Assembly: GCF_019061205.1 (NCBI RefSeq)
Contig: NZ_JAHQYH010000011.1
Location: 1 to 45,719, forward strand
Source: Apilactobacillus waqarii
GTDB taxonomy: Bacteria > Bacillota > Bacilli > Lactobacillales > Lactobacillaceae
Direction: 5' to 3'
Length of the DNA stretch: 45,719 nt
Shown here: piece after piece, positions 29,330-38,126 of the stretch
Position numbering within the stretch: the stretch's first letter is position 1
How the letters are laid out: each line of letters begins with the position of its first letter
Made by a program: the position numbers and the translations under genes
Notes under the pieces: generated by a model
The model's input: the letters and a program-made list of their open reading frames with translations, nothing else
Database searches by the model: none
What the model was told of the DNA's origin: nothing

Positions 29330-30112
29330 TTGTCACAACAACGATTATTAGACATTAAAAACGGCTATAACTTCCGTGAACTTGGTGGATACCAAACCAA
29401 AGATGGCCGTTTTGTAAAATGGAATAAAGTCCTGCGCTCAGGTGATCTTGCTGAACTATCAGATTCAGATTTAGCCTTTTTAGAAGACTATGGCATTAAT
29501 TTCGATGTCGACTTAAGATCTGACACAGAAAGAACAAAGGCACCTGATAAAAAATCAAGCAAGATTAAGCTTATCGCTAACCCTGTCTTCAACAGCGGTC
29601 ACGACAAGACTGAACAGCAATACGCTGAACAGTACATGGATGATGCCAATCGTGGCAAACAAAATATGATTAATTCATACCAATCAATGGTAACTAGTCC
29701 ATCCGCACAAAAGGCTTTTAAAAATCTTTTCAAGACCTTATTAGCTAACACTGGCGACGGTGCCGTACTATTCCATTGCGCGCAAGGAAAGGACCGTACT
29801 GGTCTATCAGCTGCGTTCTTCTTATTCGCTTTAGGCGTTGATGAAGAAACAATCAAAAAAGATTACCTATTATCAAAAGAAGCAATGAAACCATTCATTC
29901 AAGTAAAAATTGATCAATACAGCAAGTACGGTATGACTGACGAACTTCGTCAAAACCTACACGACTTATACACCGTTGATGAATCATACTTCGATGCTGC
30001 GATGGCTACCATTAAAGAAAAATATGGTAATATCAATAACTTCTTGCACGAATTTATTGGCCTATCTGACGCAGATATTGCTAAATTAAAGGATATTTAT
30101 CTTACAGACTAA
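29330..30112 (+). CDS. Tyrosine-protein phosphatase of the IphP/SIW14-like (Y_phosphatase3) family
   Basis: The 260-residue protein begins at a TTG seven bases after GGGAGGT; the ATG at 29323 is out of frame. The N-terminal NFRELGGY motif and the loop HCAQGKDRTG (H149, C150, R156) are the family signature. C150 is the expected phosphocysteine nucleophile and R156 the phosphate-binding arginine. The family hydrolyses phosphotyrosine, and in some members phosphoserine or phosphoinositides; the physiological substrate here cannot be read from sequence. No signal peptide is seen, so a cytoplasmic location is likely. The next gene starts 20 bases after the stop, indicating an operon. Divergent to the giant gene, but a functional link is not shown. 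Confidence 0.9.
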   Translation: MSQQRLLDIKNGYNFRELGGYQTKDGRFVKWNKVLRSGDLAELSDSDLAFLEDYGINFDVDLRSDTERTKAPDKKSSKIKLIANPVFNSGHDKTEQQYAEQYMDDANRGKQNMINSYQSMVTSPSAQKAFKNLFKTLLANTGDGAVLFHCAQGKDRTGLSAAFFLFALGVDEETIKKDYLLSKEAMKPFIQVKIDQYSKYGMTDELRQNLHDLYTVDESYFDAAMATIKEKYGNINNFLHEFIGLSDADIAKLKDIYLTD

Positions 30113-30132
30113 ATAACATTGGAGTGATTTTT

Positions 30133-31071
30133 ATGGGATTTAAAAAAGCTGCTGCTGCTTTAGGTGTAATGTCTACTGCAGTTGGGGCAGGAGCTTTTAT
30201 GTTCAGTAACTACCTATTTAAACTAGGTATGAGCAGAAAGGACGACGAACCTGTCCCACAAACTAGCCAATTACGTTTTGCATACGCATACTACCGTTAT
30301 GTCGATTGGTTCCACGCTATTCCAAAGGAAGAATGGGTGTTAAACGAAGTCGACACAGGCGAAAAAATGATTGCTTCATATGTTCCCGCAAAGGAAGAAA
30401 CAAAGAAAACAATCATCATGGCCCACGGAGTTGGATGTAATCGTGAGACAATGGCAAACTTCATTAAGATGTACCACGAACTAGGTTTTAACGTCTTAGC
30501 TCCAGACGATCGCGCCCACGGTGATAGTGATGGTAAATACGTCAGCTATGGCTGGAAGGACCGCATCGACTACCTTCGTTGGATTAAGCTAGTCCTCGAA
30601 AAAGTCGGTGACGATGCCGAAATCCTAATGTTTGGTATCAGTATGGGAGCCGGAATTGTCACAATGCTAAGTGGTGAAGACTTACCAAAACAGGTAAAGG
30701 CAATCATCGCTGATTGCGGATACACGAATGTTGGTGATGAATTCAACTACTTACTAAAAGATATGTTCCACTTGCCTCCTTACCCAATCGAACCATTGGT
30801 TAGCGCGATTAACTGGTACAAGGTTGGATACCGTTTGCACAATGCCTCATGTACTGAAGCATTAAGGAAAAACGATTTGCCTACCCTATTCATTCACGGG
30901 GACAGCGACATCTACGTACCAACTTACATGTCTTATGAAAACTACGCCGCATCAAACGGTCCAAAGCAACTATGGATTGTGCCCGGTGCAGGTCATGAAG
31001 AAAGCTTCTGGGTCAACCCAGTCGCATACAAGAAGCGCGTCAAAGACTTCTTGCACACATACTTTGACTAA
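30133..31071 (+). CDS. Membrane-anchored alpha/beta hydrolase
   Basis: The ATG at 30133 sits behind GGAGTGAT; an in-frame GTG at 30124 lies inside that ribosome site and is rejected, leaving 312 residues. Residues about 5-28 form one hydrophobic segment, so the enzyme is probably an N-terminally anchored or exported serine hydrolase. The nucleophile elbow is GISMG (S170), with D259 in HGDSD and H288 in GAGHEES completing a catalytic triad. Length and the early membrane anchor resemble the YqkD/BEM46-like hydrolases of Firmicutes. Substrate is unknown; esterase or thioesterase activity is plausible. It is the second gene of the operon with the phosphatase and is followed by a strong terminator. 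Confidence 0.88.
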   Translation: MGFKKAAAALGVMSTAVGAGAFMFSNYLFKLGMSRKDDEPVPQTSQLRFAYAYYRYVDWFHAIPKEEWVLNEVDTGEKMIASYVPAKEETKKTIIMAHGVGCNRETMANFIKMYHELGFNVLAPDDRAHGDSDGKYVSYGWKDRIDYLRWIKLVLEKVGDDAEILMFGISMGAGIVTMLSGEDLPKQVKAIIADCGYTNVGDEFNYLLKDMFHLPPYPIEPLVSAINWYKVGYRLHNASCTEALRKNDLPTLFIHGDSDIYVPTYMSYENYAASNGPKQLWIVPGAGHEESFWVNPVAYKKRVKDFLHTYFD

Positions 31072-31073
31072 AT

Positions 31074-31105
31074 AAAAAAGACTCAGCTTTCGCTGAGTCT
31101 TTTTT
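31074..31105. terminator. Bidirectional terminator between convergent genes
   Basis: A perfect stem (AAAAAAGACTCAGC paired with its complement) around a TTTC loop has T runs on both strands. It ends the phosphatase-hydrolase operon on the plus strand and the lipoprotein gene on the minus strand. Confidence 0.9.
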
Positions 31106-31116
31106 ATTTAGTCATT

Positions 31117-31809
31117 TTATTTATTATATTGTTTGTTCCATTCATCTTCAGTTAAGATCGAGTTACCAAAATTATTAACATGTTGTTTTTGAGCGGGAGT
31201 ACTGTAGTAGGTCTTAACTAATGAGTCAATGCTTACAGTACTGTTTGCTTTTGGAGCCTCAGCTTCAGATCTATTGCCTAGATGAGCTGAATCAGTATAT
31301 TTAATGTTAACATTTGAACCTTGAACACTGTATGAAATATCAGCTACTCCATCACCGTTAAAGTTTAGGCTACTGTAATTCTTGGGATTATATTTGGAAC
31401 TTTGTGAATTTTGACCGTTGTAGCACATTCTGCTAAGGAAATAATCCTCCTCATTTCCATCATCATTACCATTAACCTTACTCTTTATAACAGTTGTATA
31501 GTGAGAATATAAGTCGGTATTAGTCTTTTTGCCTTCAGCTTTTGCTTGTTCATCTTGAACCCATTCATAAGCTAATAATCCAATTGTCTTATCGTCTAAA
31601 CTTTGTGCATTAGTTTGATTACTACCTGATGTACTTCTCATACTACTTGAACTGGTAGAAGTAGTTGATGAAGCAGCAACCTTCTTTGAAGTTGGACCTG
31701 CGCCGTTTGTCTTGCTTGATTGGCTTGAATCTTGGCTCTTACCACACCCCACTAATACTAATGAGACCAGCGCAGCCAATCCGATTATGTATAATGTTTT
31801 CTTGAACAT
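31117..31809 (-). CDS. Small lipoprotein of unknown function
   Basis: The 230-residue product starts at an ATG behind a GGGGGAG ribosome site. A type II signal peptide with lipobox LVGC places the lipidated cysteine at residue 22. Residues 23 to about 70 are Ser/Thr/Lys-rich, a typical linker. The rest forms a compact domain with a NFNGDGVADISY strand pair, including an Asp/Asn-rich turn that could be structural or bind a cation. It loosely recalls the Lreu_0056-type lipoproteins of lactobacilli (IGLLAYEWV near the domain start), but I cannot confirm this. It should sit on the outer face of the membrane. Confidence 0.8.
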   Translation of the reverse strand: MFKKTLYIIGLAALVSLVLVGCGKSQDSSQSSKTNGAGPTSKKVAASSTTSTSSSSMRSTSGSNQTNAQSLDDKTIGLLAYEWVQDEQAKAEGKKTNTDLYSHYTTVIKSKVNGNDDGNEEDYFLSRMCYNGQNSQSSKYNPKNYSSLNFNGDGVADISYSVQGSNVNIKYTDSAHLGNRSEAEAPKANSTVSIDSLVKTYYSTPAQKQHVNNFGNSILTEDEWNKQYNK

Positions 31810-31874
31810 TTGAAACTCCCCCTTTATTCATTTAATATTACCATTAAAAACATCTAATGGGTACGTATATGTAA

Positions 31875-31904
31875 AATAAAAAAGTCAGCCGACCTGGCTG
31901 ACTC
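31875..31904 (-). terminator. Terminator of the small membrane protein gene
   Basis: GTCAGCC / GGCTGAC stem (31884-31890 and 31896-31902) with a 5-nt loop is followed on the minus strand by TTTTTTATTT. It begins directly after the stop codon of the upstream gene. Confidence 0.85.
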
Positions 31905-32453
31905 TTACTTAAATGTTAATGTCATTAGCATTGACGCGTTAATAATCATGTAGATAACAATTGAAATCACTAGTGGTTTCCAATCGTATGCTAGACTGAC
32001 TTTCACACGGTTAAACCAACGCTTGAAGTAGTTTCCTTCGTCCGCATCGACGATTGAATCAATGATGTTAAAACTAATCTTGGCGTTGATGTATGCCATG
32101 TATATGATGGTCAAAGTACCAATCAATAGTACCAATCCACCTAAAATATCACCAACTGGAAGTGTGTAGTAAGCAAGTGCTAATTCTTGTCCAGCTAGTA
32201 ATAATGTAATAATTGTTGGCAAGGCCACAATGCGACGTGATGGTAGCAAAGTACATACTAGGTAGAACAATACCAAGATCAATGCGTAAATCAATGAGCT
32301 TAATAGTGTTGACCAGTGCACTAAGAAGAATGTCACTTTAACATTGCCCCAGTGAGCAAAGTGCGCCTTACTAAAACTGTAGTAAACTGCGAATAAGAAG
32401 AATAGGACTGAGAAAGTCCAACCTTCTTTTGTCATGTTAAATTTTTTATTCAT
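31905..32453 (-). CDS. Hypothetical integral membrane protein (182 aa)
   Basis: I do not recognise this family. The protein is strongly hydrophobic, with about five membrane segments (near residues 13-29, 45-69, 76-96, 100-122 and 160-180). There is a Lys/Arg-containing cytoplasmic loop around residues 140-155 (FKRWFNRVK). No signal peptide, enzyme motif or transporter signature is visible. The gene has its own terminator downstream and the purB terminator upstream, so it looks monocistronic. Confidence 0.8.
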   Translation of the reverse strand: MNKKFNMTKEGWTFSVLFFLFAVYYSFSKAHFAHWGNVKVTFFLVHWSTLLSSLIYALILVLFYLVCTLLPSRRIVALPTIITLLLAGQELALAYYTLPVGDILGGLVLLIGTLTIIYMAYINAKISFNIIDSIVDADEGNYFKRWFNRVKVSLAYDWKPLVISIVIYMIINASMLMTLTFK

Positions 32454-32499
32454 TATATATCACCTATATTTCATTCTAACTGATTTTAAAAAATTACAC

Positions 32500-32533
32500 A
32501 AAAAAAGAGCTGGCGGATTGCCAACTCTTTTTG
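32500..32533 (-). terminator. Terminator of purB
   Basis: Stem 32506-32514 / 32520-32528 pairs fully on the minus strand with one G-U wobble, and is followed by seven Ts on that strand. On the plus strand the wobble becomes a C-A mismatch, so it acts in the purB direction. Confidence 0.85.
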
Positions 32534-32535
32534 TT

Positions 32536-33831
32536 TTACATTAAACCACAGCGTTTGAAAATTTCGTCGACGTGGCGGATGTGATAGTGATAATCAAAGG
32601 CATCATCAATGTCTTCCTTAGAAAGTTTTTCGTTAATGATTTCACTGGCTTCAACCAATGGCTTGAATTGTTTGTTTTCATCCCAAGCAATTGCAGTAAG
32701 TGGTTGAACTGTGTCGTAAGCAGCTTCTCTAGTCATCCCTGCTTCAACTAACTTCAACATTACACGTTGTGAGTAGATTAGACCATTAGTAATGTTTAGG
32801 TTACTTAGCATTCTTTCTTCGAATACATCTAGATCACGAACAATGTTGTTGAAACGGTGCAACATGTAGTCGATTAAGATAGTAGAATCTGGCAAGATAA
32901 CACGTTCTGCAGATGAGTGGGAAATGTCTCGTTCATGCCATAATGCAACGTTTTCCATTGCGGTAACAACATGTCCCCTCATCACACGAGCTAATCCGCA
33001 GATATTTTCTGAACCGATTGGATTTCTCTTGTGTGGCATTGCTGATGAACCCTTTTGACCCTTAGCAAAGTGTTCTTCAACTTCATGAATTTCTGAACGT
33101 TGTAGTCCACGAACTTCGGTAGCAAATTCTTCTAGACTAGTAGCAATCACACCTAGACATGCAATGTAGTTAGCGTGTAAATCACGTGGTAGCACTTGGC
33201 TGGCAACTGATTGGGCACGGATACCTAGCTTTTGACATACGTATTGTTCAACGTATGGATCAACGTTAGCGAAAGTACCAACGGCACCTGAAATCTTACC
33301 TGCTTCAACATCCTTTGATGCCATGTTAAAACGTTCCAAGTTACGTTTCATTTCTTCATACCAACGAAGTAGCTTCAAACCAAAGGTAGTTGGTTCGGCT
33401 TGCACACCGTGGGTACGTCCCATGATAACAGTGTCCTTGTACTTAAGAGCCTTGTTACCGATAGTTTCGATAATTTCTTCGATATCCTTTCGAATAATCG
33501 CATTGGCTTGCTTCAAACGGTAACCTTGTGCAGTATCAACGATATCTGTACTGGTCATACCGAAGTGAATCCATTTACTTTCATCACCTAAGTATCTTGA
33601 AACATCACGAGTAAATGCTACGACATCATGGTGGGTAGTCTTTTCAATTTCTTCAATTTCTTTTTCATCAAAGGTAGCGTTCTTTTGAATCTTAGTTAAA
33701 TCTTCAGCAGGAATTTCTCCTAACTTAGCCCAAGCTTCGTCAACTGCAACCTCCACAGCTAGCCATGAGGCGTATTGATTATATTTAGACCATACATTTC
33801 CCATTTCTGGTCTGGTATAACGATCAATCAT
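32536..33831 (-). CDS. purB: Adenylosuccinate lyase
   Basis: PurB removes fumarate from SAICAR and from adenylosuccinate, serving both IMP synthesis and the final step to AMP. The start is the ATG at 33831 (MIDRYTRPEM), behind AAAGGATGG; an in-frame ATG 20 codons upstream lies before that ribosome site and adds non-conserved residues. The result is 431 residues, the usual bacterial length. The fumarase/lyase superfamily signature GSSAMPHKRNP lies at about residues 262-272 and includes the mobile-loop catalytic serine. RTHGVQAEPTTFG and TSTDIVDTA are further lyase motifs. It diverges from purA across a shared regulatory region, which fits joint PurR control. Confidence 0.97.
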   Translation of the reverse strand: MIDRYTRPEMGNVWSKYNQYASWLAVEVAVDEAWAKLGEIPAEDLTKIQKNATFDEKEIEEIEKTTHHDVVAFTRDVSRYLGDESKWIHFGMTSTDIVDTAQGYRLKQANAIIRKDIEEIIETIGNKALKYKDTVIMGRTHGVQAEPTTFGLKLLRWYEEMKRNLERFNMASKDVEAGKISGAVGTFANVDPYVEQYVCQKLGIRAQSVASQVLPRDLHANYIACLGVIATSLEEFATEVRGLQRSEIHEVEEHFAKGQKGSSAMPHKRNPIGSENICGLARVMRGHVVTAMENVALWHERDISHSSAERVILPDSTILIDYMLHRFNNIVRDLDVFEERMLSNLNITNGLIYSQRVMLKLVEAGMTREAAYDTVQPLTAIAWDENKQFKPLVEASEIINEKLSKEDIDDAFDYHYHIRHVDEIFKRCGLM

Positions 33832-33907
33832 CACAATCCATCCTTTCGAATATCTTGATTTAATATTACCATACAAAATTCGCTTTTTCACTATTATCTT
33901 AAAATTA

Positions 33908-33913
33908 ATTATA
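33908..33913 (-). promoter_or_regulatory. Putative -10 box of purB
   Basis: TATAAT on the minus strand lies 77 bases upstream of the purB ATG. The PurBox-like pair covers the region where the -35 and upstream contacts would be. No clear -35 hexamer is seen. Confidence 0.45.
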
Positions 33914-33917
33914 CTTA

Positions 33918-33949
33918 TCGTTCGTTTTTTATTTATTTCCCGAACATTA
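33918..33949. promoter_or_regulatory. PurBox-like inverted pair between purB and purA
   Basis: CGTTCG-type and CCGAACATT half-sites are arranged as GTTCG (33920-33924), 16 bases, then CGAAC (33941-33945). PurR of Gram-positive bacteria binds paired inverted boxes with a central CGAA separated by 16-17 bases. Its placement between divergent purB and purA-guaC supports the assignment. The flanks match the published style of box only in part. Confidence 0.6.
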
Positions 33950-33973
33950 TTTTCTCATTTATACAAATAGTTC

Positions 33974-35354
<1,381 letters not shown>

Positions 35355-35369
35355 AGTGAGGTCATTATA

Positions 35370-36335
35370 ATGAGAACTTTTGATTACCACAATGTCCAAT
35401 TATTACCTGAAAAATGTATCATTAAGAGCCGTAGTGAAGCTGATACTTCAGTTCAATTCGGCCCACATAAATTCCAACTACCAGTTGTTCCCGCAAACAT
35501 GGAAACAGTTATGGATGAAAGTCTAGCTACTTGGATGGCTCAACATGACTACTTCTACGTAATGCACAGATTCCAACCGGAACAACGTCTAGAATTTGTT
35601 CAAAACATGCACAAAAAAGGTTTATTTGCTTCAATTAGTGTTGGTATCAAGGATGCTGAATACGACTTTATCGATGAATTAAAAGCCGCTGACGCCATTC
35701 CTGAATACACCACTATTGATGTGGCTCATGGTCACTCAGACTTCGTTATCAAGATGATTAAATACATCAAAAAAGAAATTCCAGAAACTTTCCTAATCGT
35801 AGGTAACCTAGGTACTCCTGACGCTGTTCGTGAAATCGAAAACGCAGGTGCCGACGCTACTAAGATTGGGATTGGACCTGGTAAAGCATGTATCACTAAA
35901 TACAAGACTGGTTTCGGTACTGGTGGTTGGCAACTTTCAGCACTTAAGTGGTGCTCAAAGGCTGCTACTAAGCCAATGATTGCCGACGGTGGTATCCGTA
36001 CTAACGGTGATCTTGCTAAGTCAATTCGTTTCGGTGCAACCATGATGATGATTGGTTCAGTTTTCGCTGGCCACGTTGAATCACCTGGTGAAATCGTTGA
36101 AAAGAATGGTAAGAAATTCAAGCAATACTGGGGTTCAGCTTCTGCCAAACAAAAAGGTGAACACCACAACGTTGAAGGTCGTCAATTGTTAATCCCATTC
36201 AAGGGAAACATCGAAGACACCCTTCTAGAAATGAAAGAAGATCTACAATCATCAATCTCATACGCTGGTGGAAAAGACTTAATGTCACTACGTAAAGTTA
36301 ACTACGTACTACTAGACAGCATTGATGAATCATAG
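35370..36335 (+). CDS. guaC: GMP reductase
   Basis: GuaC deaminates GMP to IMP with NADPH, feeding guanine nucleotides back to the IMP branch point used by PurA. The 321 residues match the short GuaC form, which lacks the CBS domains of IMP dehydrogenase. The active-site loop [20 protein letters not shown] contains C174, and the phosphate-binding blocks [11 protein letters not shown] and [13 protein letters not shown] follow. The substitution of the IMPDH loop by this sequence and the short length distinguish it from GuaB. It lies directly behind purA with its own AGTGAGG ribosome site and ends at a strong terminator. Confidence 0.96.
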   Translation: MRTFDYHNVQLLPEKCIIKSRSEADTSVQFGPHKFQLPVVPANMETVMDESLATWMAQHDYFYVMHRFQPEQRLEFVQNMHKKGLFASISVGIKDAEYDFIDELKAADAIPEYTTIDVAHGHSDFVIKMIKYIKKEIPETFLIVGNLGTPDAVREIENAGADATKIGIGPGKACITKYKTGFGTGGWQLSALKWCSKAATKPMIADGGIRTNGDLAKSIRFGATMMMIGSVFAGHVESPGEIVEKNGKKFKQYWGSASAKQKGEHHNVEGRQLLIPFKGNIEDTLLEMKEDLQSSISYAGGKDLMSLRKVNYVLLDSIDES

Positions 36336-36352
36336 GATTTATATGCATATGT

Positions 36353-36385
36353 AAAAAGACCAACTCGGGGGAGTTGGTCTTTTTT
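36353..36385. terminator. Bidirectional terminator between guaC and the sortase gene
   Basis: AAAAAGACCAACTC pairs with its exact complement around a GGGG loop, with T runs on both strands. It serves the purA-guaC operon and the convergent sortase gene; the last base overlaps the sortase stop codon. Confidence 0.9.
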
Positions 36386-37044
36386 CACTTAAAGTATTTA
36401 GCTGTCTTATCACTTAAGTCAGTAATTGAGCTTAACTTAGCTCTTACCATTGTACGGTTTGGTTCACTTGGTGTCCCACTAGCACAGGTAATCAACGTTA
36501 ATGTTGGTTTATTGTACTTCTTGGTGATGAATTGGGTATCGTATTGATCAATCACAGAGATTGAGCTGACTTCATACTTGTATACCTTTTTACCGTTGGT
36601 GATGTAAATGGCATCCCCTTCGACCACCTTATGTAATGGACCAAACAAAATCTTTTCATTGTTCATGTGATGTCCGGCAATCGCGTAATTACCCTTACCT
36701 AGTTGTTGGTTCGGTTTCATAGTGCCTACACCTGATAATAATTCTTCGTTATCCAAACCATAGTATACAGGTAGGTTAATTGAAACTGATGGAATGGAAA
36801 TCTTTCCAATCATTGTGTGTTTGTGACTAAAGATGGCCTTTGAGATTGAAGAAGCACTAACGCTTTCAATCTTTGAAAAGTCAAAGTTGGCCTTTTTGTT
36901 TTTATCTTGTTGAACAATCTTACCGTTCATTTCACTGCTAATCAAATGTTGGATAGCTGAGTTTTCTAGAAATGGTAGACTAACTAGAAAAATTCCAACT
37001 ACAAGTAGCAATACCCATGTAGCTGTATATAATTTCTTTCTCAT
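36385..37044 (-). CDS. srtA: Class A sortase
   Basis: The 219-residue protein starts at an ATG behind GTGAGGAATC. One N-terminal membrane segment (about residues 6-26) gives the type II topology of class A sortases. The catalytic residues are visible: H125 in AIAGHHM, C187 in TLITCAS (the TLxTC motif), and most likely R197 in PNRTMVR. The enzyme would cleave LPXTG-type sorting signals and link proteins to peptidoglycan. No LPXTG protein is encoded in the window, and the complete giant lacks such a motif, so its substrates lie elsewhere. It stands alone between two terminators, as expected for a housekeeping sortase. Confidence 0.93.
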   Translation of the reverse strand: MRKKLYTATWVLLLVVGIFLVSLPFLENSAIQHLISSEMNGKIVQQDKNKKANFDFSKIESVSASSISKAIFSHKHTMIGKISIPSVSINLPVYYGLDNEELLSGVGTMKPNQQLGKGNYAIAGHHMNNEKILFGPLHKVVEGDAIYITNGKKVYKYEVSSISVIDQYDTQFITKKYNKPTLTLITCASGTPSEPNRTMVRAKLSSITDLSDKTAKYFK

Positions 37045-37133
37045 GATGATTCCTCACTCGTTATTTTATAGTTTTATCGTACCATAAAAATGAAAATTTT
37101 CGTCATTTGAGGTTCAAGCATTACCAATTTTTA

Positions 37134-37167
37134 AATAATAAAAGACTGGCTTCTCCCAGTCTCTTTT
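37134..37167 (-). terminator. Terminator of the pyr operon
   Basis: GACTGG / CCAGTC stem (37144-37149 and 37156-37161) with a 6-nt loop has TTTTATTATT on the minus strand, right behind the pyrD stop. It shows that the operon ends at pyrD. Confidence 0.8.
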
Positions 37168-37170
37168 TAG

Positions 37171-38115
37171 CTAGTCTTCAATTACCTTTAGTTTGCCGCG
37201 GAAATCATTTAGTGATGTATATCCCTTGGCTTCCATAATGTCAGTTAACTCTCTTGTGACACGTTCAAAGGTTTGTAGCCCTTCTTCGTATAGTTGAGTC
37301 CCGATTGAAACCATCTCAGCACCACACAAAATGTGTGCGAATGCGTCTCGTCCGTTGGTAACTCCACCGGTACCGATAATCTTAATGTCATCGTTTAGAC
37401 GTTGGCGTAAGCCGCGGACATTGGCTAGTGCGGTTGGTAGGACCATTGATCCACCGACGCCCCCAAAGCCACCCTTTGGTTTTAATACGACCGTTTCAGA
37501 ATTGGTATCAATCCATAGCCCGTTTCCCACTGAGTTAATGGTATTCACGTGGCTTAGTGGGTACTTGTTTAATACTTCGGCAATCATGTCGAAGTGGACT
37601 AAGTCGAAGTAAGGTGGCAACTTAATGCCAAGTGGTTTCTTGTAGAAACTGAATACTTCATGTAGCAAGTCATCAGCAGCTTCAAAATCGTATGCCATTT
37701 GTGGCTTACCAATCACGTTTGGACAAGATAGGTTCAACTCGGTCAAACCTTGGTAGTCGTCGTTATCTTGAAGTTGGTGTAGCATCTCCAAGTCCTCTTC
37801 TTTTGACATCCCTGCCACAGATACGATGATTGGCTTCTTTTGGTCATGATTCTTCAAGTAATCCATGTAGTAGTCGAACCCTTGGTTAGGTAGACCCATT
37901 GAGTTAATCGAGCCGTTTGCTAGGCGGTAGTATCGAGGCAGCGGGTTTCCAAAGCGACTCTTTGGAGTCATACTCTTGGTGACCATGGCACCTGATACTT
38001 GTTCATTCATTAGTTCGTCTAGTTCTTGTTCGGTCTGACAATGAATTCCTGACGCGTTTAAAAATAGGTTCTTTACTGACATGTTGGCGATTTGTGCTGA
38101 TAAGTCTACTGACAT
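37171..38115 (-). CDS. pyrD: Dihydroorotate dehydrogenase, class 1A
   Basis: This FMN enzyme oxidises dihydroorotate to orotate; class 1A uses fumarate as acceptor and is cytosolic. The 314-residue length, lack of an N-terminal membrane extension, and absence of a pyrK neighbour fit class 1A. The active-site cysteine is C131 in ELNLSCPNVIGKPQ. NASGIHC near the start, and IGTGGV and GAEMVSIGT near the end, are FMN phosphate-site blocks. GGAGGAATTC overlaps the carB stop and gives an 11-bp gap, so pyrD is the last gene of the operon. Confidence 0.96.
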   Translation of the reverse strand: MSVDLSAQIANMSVKNLFLNASGIHCQTEQELDELMNEQVSGAMVTKSMTPKSRFGNPLPRYYRLANGSINSMGLPNQGFDYYMDYLKNHDQKKPIIVSVAGMSKEEDLEMLHQLQDNDDYQGLTELNLSCPNVIGKPQMAYDFEAADDLLHEVFSFYKKPLGIKLPPYFDLVHFDMIAEVLNKYPLSHVNTINSVGNGLWIDTNSETVVLKPKGGFGGVGGSMVLPTALANVRGLRQRLNDDIKIIGTGGVTNGRDAFAHILCGAEMVSIGTQLYEEGLQTFERVTRELTDIMEAKGYTSLNDFRGKLKVIED

Positions 38116-38126
38116 TTGAATTCCTC

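Noticed and set aside
30124-30132. GTG start three codons upstream for the alpha/beta hydrolase
   Set aside because: The GTG lies within the GGAGTGAT ribosome site that serves the ATG at 30133.
33832-33891. Twenty-residue N-terminal extension of PurB
   Set aside because: It precedes the AAAGGATGG ribosome site and is not part of the conserved PurB start; the ATG at 33831 gives the normal length.
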